This document shows, piece by piece, positions 1 through 5,410 of a DNA stretch of 7,606 bases. Under the pieces are notes generated by a model. The model searched no databases, was not told the DNA's origin, and saw nothing but the letters and a program-made list of their open reading frames with translations. Made by a program: the position numbers and the translations under genes. The DNA lies in the NCBI GenBank assembly GCA_024699395.1, contig JAILPU010000170.1:1-7606 (forward strand). Reading direction: 5' to 3'. This DNA is from Lachnospiraceae bacterium. GTDB lineage: Bacteria; Bacillota; Clostridia; Lachnospirales; Lachnospiraceae. Every line of letters starts with the position of its first letter. The stretch's first letter is position 1.

Positions 1-2
1 CT

Positions 3-34
3 AAGCTGCACCTTTGCGGTGCGGCTTTAATTTT
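3..34 (+). terminator. Terminator-like hairpin at the left edge
   Basis: AAGCTGCACC (3-12) pairs with GGTGCGGCTT (18-27) as a 10-bp stem with one U-G wobble and a five-base loop (TTTGC). It is followed by TTAATTTT, an interrupted T tract. This is the shape of a moderate rho-independent terminator. It may end a gene lying left of the window, or act as a partial terminator in the leader of the downstream operon. The interrupted T tract makes full termination uncertain. Confidence 0.55.
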
Positions 35-45
35 CCTTAAGGAAA
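32..45. repeat. 14-bp perfect palindrome centred on TTAA
   Basis: TTTCCTTAAGGAAA is a perfect palindrome placed 6 bp before the AAAGGA sequence of the leader. A second palindrome with the same CCTTAAGG core occurs at 3735-3746, also just before an AAAGGA ribosome binding site. It could be a protein-binding site or chance in AT-rich DNA. Confidence 0.35.
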
Positions 46-85
46 CAAAAGAAAGGATAAGCCGCACAAAGCGGTAGGTAAACGT

Positions 86-1780
86 ATGGATTTTAATTTT
101 GACTTGGAAAGCTTTTTTAATGCAACTAGCCCCAAAACCTCAAAGAAAGAGGAGAAACAAAAGCCTGAAAAGAAGGAAGTTAAAAAGGCTTCAGGAGGGA
201 AGGACATTGATGTAACCCTTCCCGTTACAGTTTATGGCAGAAACTTTAAGAAAGATATTGGTGGAGAAGGGACAAAACCCCTTTCCCAGATAGCAAGAGA
301 CCTTCTAAACGAAGGCTTTATGGAATTTATGATTCCCGGGATAGGTCTAATCTTTAACGAAAAGAATAATGCCATATATGTCACTGATAATGCAGTCAAC
401 CCTTTGTCCGATAAGTCCCAGGTATTTACCAAAGAAGATCAGGTGATAACTGTTTCGGACGGAGAAGTAAGAGGCGAGTTTTCTCCTTCAGACTTTGACA
501 AGGATTTTGATGAGATCACGGCTAAAGAATTTGCCCAAAAATGGGCAGAAATCAATCCCACATATGAAGGTTGTGGTATCGCTGTTAATAAAAATGCTGC
601 ATTTCCTACTCTTAGTAAGGTTTATAACCTTAAAACAGGTAAGGAAATAGAGATAATAGTTAACGGTGAGGCAGTAAGACTTACACCTGAAAAAGCTGTA
701 ATAACCGAGGCTTTAAAAGAATACATTCCTGAAGGGCTCGCAATCACGCTTGTAGGAAACAACGAAAAAGCCTTTGTTTCATATGTATCACTTAAAAAAG
801 GCGATGGGTTCTACCCGGAACAGCTCCCTAATTCTTCTGCAAAGGTCAAAACCAATGAAGTAGAAAAAAAATACCCCCTTCCCGTTACGTTACGGATCGT
901 AACATGGAACACGGAATATGAACTTACTCCGGAAATGTTTGGAGGAAAAGAAAAGGTAACAGAGTCTGAGATAACAAAGTTTATGGCTGAAAGAGAGAGG
1001 CTTTTTGCTGATAAAAGCAGGAAAGTGGACATGCTCTACTCTAAAGAACATAACCTTTTGTCCTGCATGTTCTTATCCGGGAAGAAGGGGGCTATTGCAG
1101 GAACGGCTTACCAAAATGTCTGGCTGGATGAAACTGACGATGAAGACGATGCGGTCCACCGTGGAATATTCAAATTAATAAGGAGTAAAACAGAGCTTGA
1201 AAAATGCTTTAATACTACTTACTACGGTAACTACTGTGGAAACATGGCCGAGAATGATGATCGTTGCATGAAGCTTTTATCCCTTCCCCATGGAGTGTTC
1301 CTTGGCCATTACGGAAAAGAGTATGAGGGAAGCACTATAAAAAGCCTTGAATTTAAAAGAAAGCTTCCCCTCATCCCTGTAAATATTTTAGATGAGGTGG
1401 TTGAGTTCTTCGAATCCGAACTGCCTAATGAAGCCTGTGTAACTGTAATTTATAACAAAAAAACCGAAAAATTCAGTGTAATAAAGGCAAAAGGGCGCTG
1501 CGGAACATGCTTTATCGAGTATGACTATTCCAATGCAAGCGAACTATTATGTGATCCTTCCATCATAACCGTTATGATGATACATTCACACGGTTCAGGC
1601 AATGCGTTCTTTAGTAAGCTCGATGATGCCGATGAGATGTATCCCGGTGTGTTTGGCGTAATAGGCGGACTTGGGAAGATAGATACCCCGCAGATGAAAT
1701 TCAGGGCAAGGCTTGACGGCGTAAGCTGCAATCTTAAGGTCACAGACCTTTTTGAAAGGAGTGGAAATGTGTATGATTAA
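86..1780 (+). CDS. JAB/JAMM-domain protein with beta-rich, possibly Ub-like N-terminal segments (PRTRC-A-like)
   Basis: This 564-residue protein is probably a metal-dependent isopeptidase that removes or processes a ubiquitin-like protein. The C-terminal part (about 430-555) carries a complete JAMM signature: H500-S-H502, seven residues, S510, two residues, D513, with E449 as the likely catalytic glutamate on the first strand. The AFFS..DDADE run and the following VIGGL strand resemble PRTRC system protein A; the NHPSG form typical of RadC is absent. Residues 1-15 are acidic and aromatic, and 16-40 form a Lys/Glu-rich linker. Residues 41-135, about 175-250 and 260-390 are beta-rich segments that may include Ub-like (PRTRC-C-like) folds; this assignment is weak. 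LPVT recurs at 45-48 and 265-268. The ATG at 86 is the only in-frame start after the upstream TAA at 38-40. The 3' end overlaps the next gene by 14 bp. Confidence 0.8.
   Translation: MDFNFDLESFFNATSPKTSKKEEKQKPEKKEVKKASGGKDIDVTLPVTVYGRNFKKDIGGEGTKPLSQIARDLLNEGFMEFMIPGIGLIFNEKNNAIYVTDNAVNPLSDKSQVFTKEDQVITVSDGEVRGEFSPSDFDKDFDEITAKEFAQKWAEINPTYEGCGIAVNKNAAFPTLSKVYNLKTGKEIEIIVNGEAVRLTPEKAVITEALKEYIPEGLAITLVGNNEKAFVSYVSLKKGDGFYPEQLPNSSAKVKTNEVEKKYPLPVTLRIVTWNTEYELTPEMFGGKEKVTESEITKFMAERERLFADKSRKVDMLYSKEHNLLSCMFLSGKKGAIAGTAYQNVWLDETDDEDDAVHRGIFKLIRSKTELEKCFNTTYYGNYCGNMAENDDRCMKLLSLPHGVFLGHYGKEYEGSTIKSLEFKRKLPLIPVNILDEVVEFFESELPNEACVTVIYNKKTEKFSVIKAKGRCGTCFIEYDYSNASELLCDPSIITVMMIHSHGSGNAFFSKLDDADEMYPGVFGVIGGLGKIDTPQMKFRARLDGVSCNLKVTDLFERSGNVYD
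1755..1761 (+). promoter_or_regulatory. Ribosome binding site that fixes the annealing-protein start
   Basis: AAAGGAG lies 5 nt before the ATG at 1767 and 11 nt before a second in-frame ATG at 1773. A TTG at 1752 opens the same frame but precedes this site, so it is not the likely start. The ATG at 1767 is preferred. Confidence 0.75.
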
Positions 1781-2531
1781 ACTTACAAACCAAAAAACTC
1801 TGGATGAGGCGTTAAGCCTCTTCCAGAAAAAGAAAAATAAGACCCACGGAAAGAATGCGAAAGGATATTTTACTATCAAAGAGTACTCCGAGCGGCTTGA
1901 CGAATGCTTTGGTATGTCAGGTTATGAGATCACGTTTCCGGATGTCAAAACCGAAATCCTTCCCAACGGGCAGGTATATACCATTACAAAGGCAGTCATA
2001 ACCATCTTTGATGAAAATAGGAACCCTGTTTTCCATTTAGAAGGCTGGGGATCAAGTGAGGTTGTTTATTCAAACGACAATGAGAAGTTTATTCTCTTAA
2101 ACACACTTGGTACCGTAGGCTGTACTTACGCTATAAAGAGTGCCTGTCAAACCGTCGGAGTATTCGGTTCAAGACTTATGGCGGAAGACGATAATAAGTC
2201 AGTTACCGCTTCAGGCTCATCGCCAAAGGCAAAAAACGTGGAAACAAAGGCTTTCTACATAACTGACCCTGCGGTAGTGGTCAGAACGGAAAGTGACGGC
2301 CTTCCCGTATATAAGCTTATGGGTAAGGAGATCGTCGGCAACCAGTGCAAGGCATGTTCTTCAGAAATCCTTGCATACCCTAATAACTATAAAAACTGCA
2401 AGGATAAGATGAACAAGCTTGTGTCATGGGCTATGTCAGAAGACGTTAAGAAGGGAAGCAAGATAACCATTAACGTGTCTGCCGTAGCCGGGAATAATGA
2501 CGCATATGTGTTCAAATCCTTTGTAGGCTGA
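1767..2531 (+). CDS. Rad52/Sak-like single-strand DNA annealing protein
   Basis: The 254-residue product resembles the Rad52/Rad22/Sak group of single-strand annealing proteins, which coat ssDNA and anneal complementary strands in phages and mobile elements. Support: a start-of-fold helix (KGYFTIKEYSERLDECFG), the strand pattern of NGQVYTITKAVITIFD followed by EGWGSSEV, then LLNTLGTVGCTYAIKSACQ leading to VGVFGSRL (the helix around 109-137). The last part matches the Rad52 pattern in which a conserved Ala/Lys helix precedes a LG-type turn. After a Ser-rich linker (about 150-160) comes a C-terminal domain with C194-x2-C197 and C211, which is an incomplete zinc knuckle. The gene overlaps the JAB gene by 14 bp and the next gene by 1 bp, so it is probably co-translated with them. 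The family call is by eye from short motifs; other annealing families such as RecT/Erf fit less well. Confidence 0.6.
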   Translation: MCMIKLTNQKTLDEALSLFQKKKNKTHGKNAKGYFTIKEYSERLDECFGMSGYEITFPDVKTEILPNGQVYTITKAVITIFDENRNPVFHLEGWGSSEVVYSNDNEKFILLNTLGTVGCTYAIKSACQTVGVFGSRLMAEDDNKSVTASGSSPKAKNVETKAFYITDPAVVVRTESDGLPVYKLMGKEIVGNQCKACSSEILAYPNNYKNCKDKMNKLVSWAMSEDVKKGSKITINVSAVAGNNDAYVFKSFVG

Positions 2532-3019
2532 TGTTTACGAAAGATTATAAAAAAGCACTGTTTACTCTTGCAAGGCAGTGCGCTTGTATTCAGGAGATAT
2601 CAGAAGAAAAAGATGGTTTTTCAGACGTCTATATAAAGGATACCATTAAGACTATGGAAGAAAGTAGGAACGCGCTTTTATCCATAAAAAGTGCTCTTGG
2701 CTATACAGATGGTCTTTCTTTTATGGATAATGCGAAGTTTATCGGCTTTTCCATTATAGACGGTAAAGTTTGCGGGGATATTGACAAGATACCCAAGATC
2801 GTTATCCCCTGGCTTGAGGATGAGAGCGAAGAAAACCGCTTCAAATATGAAGTGGGAGCTTATTTGTATTCCCATTACATGTTTAAAAAAGGGTTATTTC
2901 ACCACTACAGGCCCTTACCTGTATTCAAAAATACAAGAAATCTTGAGTTACTTATCAAAGAAAAGATTAGATCTATCATTTCTTTGGTGGAAAGGAGATT
3001 ACGGGGCTGTGTCGAATGA
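2531..3019 (+). CDS. Unknown 162-residue protein, positional candidate for the E2-like partner
   Basis: No family was recognised. The ATG overlaps the previous stop codon (TGATG at 2529-2533) and has no Shine-Dalgarno sequence of its own, so translation is probably coupled to the annealing-protein gene. The protein starts with a helical half (about 1-58), has a short beta-like centre (KFIGFSIIDGKVCGDIDK, 69-86) and ends in an amphipathic basic helix (137-158). Cysteines are C17, C19, C81 and C160. HHYRPLPVF (124-132) is a Pro/aromatic turn. It lies directly upstream of the E1-like gene, the place where an E2-like protein could be expected. C81 in the beta-like centre would be the obvious candidate thiol, but no E2 signature is clear. 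It could equally be a small partner of the annealing protein. Confidence 0.7.
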   Translation: MFTKDYKKALFTLARQCACIQEISEEKDGFSDVYIKDTIKTMEESRNALLSIKSALGYTDGLSFMDNAKFIGFSIIDGKVCGDIDKIPKIVIPWLEDESEENRFKYEVGAYLYSHYMFKKGLFHHYRPLPVFKNTRNLELLIKEKIRSIISLVERRLRGCVE

Positions 3020-3039
3020 CATAACTCTAAAAGAAAGAT

Positions 3040-3726
3040 ATGAGATATGATCTTTGTGTGGTAGGTGCCGGCGGAACCGGTACCTACTTTCTAAAGGAAG
3101 TAGGGAGATTTTTATCAGGCAGAAACACTGACATATCATCCATCCATATATTTGACGGAGACATTGTCGAAGAAAAGAACCTTACAAGGCAATGTTTCTT
3201 AAGTGAGGATATAGGAAGAAACAAAGCTTCGGTTATGGGAGAAATTCTTTCAGATGCCTTTAATCTTAATGTTTATGCACATCCGATATTTATTAAGGAA
3301 GCCAATGACCTTAAGATCTTTAAGCATATCCCAATAATAGTAAGCTGCGTGGACAACCACGGAGCCAGGCTTATACTTGAAGAGTTCTTTGAAAACCAAG
3401 ATGACTGTATTTTACTTGATTCCGGCAATGAATTTACCACCGGTGAGGTGGTAATGGCTTATAAGCTCCAAAGCAGGGTTTACGGGCCGCCAAGAAGTTA
3501 TTACTTTCCTGAAATAAAAAAAGGTGATACACGGAATGTTACGGAATTAAGCTGTGAAGAATTAAATAAGGTGACACCGCAGCATATTTTTACAAACATG
3601 CTTGCCGGCAACATCTTATGTTCTGCAATATCAAATCTCTTATCAACCAAGATCACACCGGGTGTGGTCTTTTTTAATGCCCTTAACTTCTCTATGGAAA
3701 TGAAAGAATTCAAAAAAGGAATTTAA
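3040..3726 (+). CDS. ThiF/MoeB/E1-like adenylyltransferase (PRTRC ThiF type)
   Basis: This 228-residue enzyme should adenylate the C-terminus of a ubiquitin-like protein using ATP. It has the full E1 core: nucleotide loop G9-x-G11-G12-x-G14, D39/D41 after the second strand, N47-L-x-R50-Q51, K62 and the Mg-binding aspartate D105 in SCVDN. C172 in LSCEEL, followed by PQHIFTNMLAG, is the likely thiol acceptor. There are no CxxC zinc pairs and no rhodanese or Ub-fold extension, so it resembles the short PRTRC-type ThiF proteins rather than MoeB or ThiF themselves. It starts 20 bp after the previous stop with only a weak A/G-rich site (3031-3038). Neighbouring JAB and annealing genes suggest that it serves the same cassette. 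The 3' end of the gene contains a terminator-like hairpin. Confidence 0.88.
   Translation: MRYDLCVVGAGGTGTYFLKEVGRFLSGRNTDISSIHIFDGDIVEEKNLTRQCFLSEDIGRNKASVMGEILSDAFNLNVYAHPIFIKEANDLKIFKHIPIIVSCVDNHGARLILEEFFENQDDCILLDSGNEFTTGEVVMAYKLQSRVYGPPRSYYFPEIKKGDTRNVTELSCEELNKVTPQHIFTNMLAGNILCSAISNLLSTKITPGVVFFNALNFSMEMKEFKKGI
3061..3087 (+). other. Strong hairpin in the early E1 coding sequence
   Basis: GTAGGTGCCGG (3061-3071) pairs with CCGGTACCTAC (3077-3087), giving 11 bp with one G-U pair and a five-base loop CGGAA. It begins 21 nt into the gene and encodes the glycine-rich ATP-binding loop. It may affect translation, or simply reflect glycine codons. Confidence 0.4.
3649..3675 (+). terminator. 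Terminator-like hairpin inside the E1 gene
   Basis: AAGATCACAC (3649-3658) pairs with GTGTGGTCTT (3662-3671), a 10-bp stem with one U-G pair and loop CGG, and a run of six T's spans 3670-3675. This is a good rho-independent terminator shape, placed 50 bp before the E1 stop codon. Ribosomes translating the gene would mask it; if translation fails, it could block transcription of the two downstream genes. It also encodes a plausible conserved strand (ITPGVVFFN), so chance is possible. Confidence 0.45.
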
Positions 3727-3734
3727 GGATATTT

Positions 3735-3746
3735 GCCCTTAAGGGC
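3735..3746. repeat. 12-bp perfect palindrome between the E1 and membrane-protein genes
   Basis: GCCCTTAAGGGC is a perfect palindrome with the same CCTTAAGG core as the one at 32-45. It lies 2 bp before the AAAGGA ribosome binding site of the following gene. Confidence 0.35.
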
Positions 3747-3748
3747 GG

Positions 3749-3754
3749 AAAGGA
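3749..3754 (+). promoter_or_regulatory. Ribosome binding site that fixes the membrane-protein start
   Basis: AAAGGA is 8 nt from the ATG at 3763. The frame is open from a TTG at 3733, but that codon lies upstream of the site and has no site of its own, so the protein most likely begins MNKYLAFQ. Confidence 0.75.
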
Positions 3755-3762
3755 ATAAGAAT

Positions 3763-4173
3763 ATGAATAAATATTTAGCATTTCAAATTAAGCTTGACCT
3801 TTTAACTACGATGATAGGACTTTATTTACTGCATGTAGGGGCTGTGCTTTTAAGAGGCAGTTCCCTATGCAATCCCACATCGATACACATGGAGTTTTTT
3901 TCCACGCTCTTAGTCATCGTATATATCGGACTCGATTATTGTATCTGCGCGGTTATAAGCCAGAACTATTACTTTGCCCTAAGTGTTATCACATTTGCAA
4001 ATCTTATAAAGGCGCTTATCTGCGTATGGTCTGTATATAAGAAGAAAGGCCCCGGTTATACAAGGCTATGGGTAGTAAAAAAGCTTTCTGTAGACAAGAG
4101 ATTTCTTGGTAAATGGGTTAAGTGGTCGCTTGAGAGAAAGGAGGAGGGGAGAGGCATCTTTATTCTCCCCTAG
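3763..4173 (+). CDS. Small three-helix membrane protein with basic tail, unknown function
   Basis: No family was recognised for this 136-residue protein. Three hydrophobic segments are visible at about 11-30, 44-65 and 69-92. They are followed by a strongly basic tail (93-136, 13 Lys/Arg), which by the positive-inside rule should face the cytoplasm, placing the N-terminus outside. There is no cleavable signal peptide and no catalytic motif. It starts 36 bp after the E1 gene with a good ribosome binding site and lies in the same operon. Its role there could be membrane anchoring or toxicity/export, but the sequence does not decide. The last 11 codons overlap the Shine-Dalgarno sequence and hairpin that serve the next gene. 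Confidence 0.72.
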   Translation: MNKYLAFQIKLDLLTTMIGLYLLHVGAVLLRGSSLCNPTSIHMEFFSTLLVIVYIGLDYCICAVISQNYYFALSVITFANLIKALICVWSVYKKKGPGYTRLWVVKKLSVDKRFLGKWVKWSLERKEEGRGIFILP

Positions 4174-4179
4174 AAACTT
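4137..4179 (+). promoter_or_regulatory. Hairpin-bridged ribosome binding site for the last operon gene
   Basis: AAAGGAGG (4137-4144) is immediately followed by AGGGGAGAG (4145-4153), which pairs with TTCTCCCCT (4163-4171) as 9 bp including one G-U, with a nine-base loop. Eight bases (AGAAACTT) then lead to the ATG at 4180. In linear sequence the Shine-Dalgarno is 35 nt away, but with the hairpin folded the effective spacing is 8 nt. No other Shine-Dalgarno sequence is near this start. Confidence 0.55.
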
Positions 4180-5235
4180 ATGAATTTAAGAGAAGCATGT
4201 GAATTTCTCGAAAACATTGATTACACAAAGGGTTTTAATAACTATCCCTTAGTAGATATGTTAACAGGAAGGCTTGCAAAAAGATTAAGGATTGACGTAA
4301 CGGATAATCTTGAACCTTCCTTAAAAGGCTGGAACTGGCTTAGAGTCACAGGACCATGCGAAGAAAGAGAACTTTATTACAGTAATATCTTTTCAAGAGA
4401 CTTTGGTGCAGCGGTATTTTCTTACAGATATATGCTTGATGCCCAAGAGATAAGAAAGATACTTGTAAAGAGTGATGAAGACTTTCAAAAGGAACTAAAC
4501 AGTGAAAAGTGGCTTTATTCCATAGGAGAAGAGATAGATTACTTTTTAGATGCCTCCAAGGATAAAGAACCGGATTATTATGATATCGCAAGAAGCCTTT
4601 TATGCGGAAGTTTATACTTTTACTGCAGAACCAATAATGGAGACTTTCCAAAGGATATCGAAGAAATCTGGGGAAAAAAGGAAACCGTATTTAATATGGA
4701 ATACTATGAATCCATTGTAGACGACATTTATTATTATTTCTTTTTTGAGCCCCAGGCAAAAGAAGAGATATCCGGTGAACTCATATCGTACCTTCTTGAT
4801 GTGGTTCTTTCATTTAAGATGGATCCATATTCTGAGATTACACCCACTTTGTTCATCTTTAGCTCTGAAAGTTATTGCGAGTATCAAAGAATAAAGGACT
4901 TAATTCCAAAGCGATACAAGACAGCTCTCGAAAAGGCTGCCAAATTCCTTGAAGATCCCACAAATATAGAGTTTCTTACTAACCCTGAACGAACAGATGC
5001 TTCAAAACTCTTTAGGGTTGAACCGTGTGATCTTGAATCAAGGGATGACATCTCAGCCAGTGTAATCCACGGAATAAATAAGACATATTGGATTTACTAC
5101 TTTTTTGATTCGTACGAAGGCACAAAGACCAATGAACTTACATTCTCTCCAATATTATTCATCGTAAGAGAATGTTTTGAAAAAGTGTTCGCTCACGCAA
5201 AGCGGCATCTTTCTGCCAAAATTCATGCTACTTAA
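4180..5235 (+). CDS. Unknown 351-residue soluble protein, last gene of the operon
   Basis: No family was recognised. The product has no signal peptide or clear membrane span and appears mostly helical, acidic and rich in aromatic residues, including a Tyr/Phe cluster at about 184-189 (DDIYYYFFFEP). No nuclease, ATPase or protease motif was found. The ATG at 4180 is 6 bp after the membrane-protein stop codon and apparently uses an upstream ribosome binding site brought close by a hairpin; the next in-frame ATG, codon 27, has no site. Position suggests that it forms a pair with the membrane protein, and the strong terminator after it ends the operon. Confidence 0.72.
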   Translation: MNLREACEFLENIDYTKGFNNYPLVDMLTGRLAKRLRIDVTDNLEPSLKGWNWLRVTGPCEERELYYSNIFSRDFGAAVFSYRYMLDAQEIRKILVKSDEDFQKELNSEKWLYSIGEEIDYFLDASKDKEPDYYDIARSLLCGSLYFYCRTNNGDFPKDIEEIWGKKETVFNMEYYESIVDDIYYYFFFEPQAKEEISGELISYLLDVVLSFKMDPYSEITPTLFIFSSESYCEYQRIKDLIPKRYKTALEKAAKFLEDPTNIEFLTNPERTDASKLFRVEPCDLESRDDISASVIHGINKTYWIYYFFDSYEGTKTNELTFSPILFIVRECFEKVFAHAKRHLSAKIHAT

Positions 5236-5292
5236 AGTAAATAAAATATGCTTTTATTGACAATTTGTACTAACAGCCACAACCACCTATAA

Positions 5293-5336
5293 CCTGAAGG
5301 AACCGCTCTTATGAGTAATTCCTTCAGGCTTTTTTT
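5293..5336 (+). terminator. Strong intrinsic terminator of the six-gene operon
   Basis: CCTGAAGGAA (5293-5302) pairs perfectly with TTCCTTCAGG (5319-5328). The 16-base loop has a small inner CTC/GAG stem. The stem is followed by C and seven T's (5330-5336). It lies 57 bp after the last gene of the operon. Confidence 0.9.
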
Positions 5337-5337
5337 A

Positions 5338-5366
5338 TTGTTCACACATATCGTTTTTTGTATAAT
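5338..5366 (+). promoter_or_regulatory. Sigma-70/SigA-type promoter
   Basis: TTGTTC (5338-5343) and a perfect TATAAT (5361-5366) are separated by exactly 17 bp. The expected start of transcription is near 5373, giving a leader of about 38 nt before the ATG at 5411. The -35 box begins right after the T tract of the preceding terminator, so the two transcription units are packed with no free space. Confidence 0.75.
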
Positions 5367-5374
5367 TAAGGTAT

Positions 5375-5391
5375 TAACAGTGAATTTGTTA
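5375..5391. promoter_or_regulatory. Possible operator: short inverted repeat at the transcription start
   Basis: TAACA (5375-5379) and TGTTA (5387-5391) form an inverted repeat with a 7-bp spacer, placed just after the expected transcription start. The spacing would suit a small dimeric repressor. At 5 bp per arm in AT-rich DNA it may be chance. Confidence 0.25.
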
Positions 5392-5410
5392 TCCAAATAA
5401 ATCAAAACGT

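Larger units (their letters stand above)
1..85 (+). promoter_or_regulatory. Structured leader of the Ubl/JAB-E1 operon
   Basis: The leader contains a near-direct repeat: AAGCTGCACCTTTGCGGT (3-20) and AAGCCGCACAAAGCGGT (59-75). The segment GTGCGGCTT (19-27) can pair with the upstream arm (the terminator-like hairpin) or, perfectly over 9 bp, with AAGCCGCAC (59-67). A further small hairpin, CCGC/GCGG (62-65 with 71-74), lies between an AAAGGA Shine-Dalgarno-like sequence (52-57) and the ATG at 86. The only SD-like bases close to the ATG are AGG at 76-78. No convincing -35/-10 pair is seen, so the operon promoter may lie upstream of the window. Repeat and pairing are seen; a regulatory role is inferred. 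Confidence 0.4.

Noticed and set aside
1583..1624. JAMM motif as evidence for a RadC-type protein
   Set aside because: RadC uses a HNHPSG form; the HSHG...AFFS..DDADE form here matches PRTRC-type JAB proteins better.
232..1879. Several minus-strand frames of 66-94 codons opposite the JAB gene
   Set aside because: They are shadows of the + strand gene, lack ribosome binding sites and have low-complexity Phe/Ser/Leu-rich translations.
2781..3050. An 89-codon + strand frame overlapping the unknown protein and the E1 start
   Set aside because: It lies inside two well-supported genes in another frame, has no ribosome binding site and its translation looks non-natural.
3435..3453. TACCACC/GGTGGTA hairpin within the E1 gene
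   Set aside because: A 7-bp stem in the middle of the coding sequence with no T tract or nearby start; nothing suggests a role.
86..3726. Phage lambda K/I-like tail assembly pair as the source of JAB plus Ub-like domains
   Set aside because: No tail genes are present, and the E1-like and annealing genes fit a PRTRC-like mobile cassette instead.
5240..5258. AATAAAA/TTTTATT inverted repeat after the operon
   Set aside because: It is only A-T pairs with no T tract beyond, so a weak structure; the strong terminator at 5293 is sufficient.
5257..5262. Perfect TTGACA -35 box after the operon
   Set aside because: No -10 box lies at 16-18 bp; the nearest TATAAC is 25 bp away and any transcript would run straight into the terminator.
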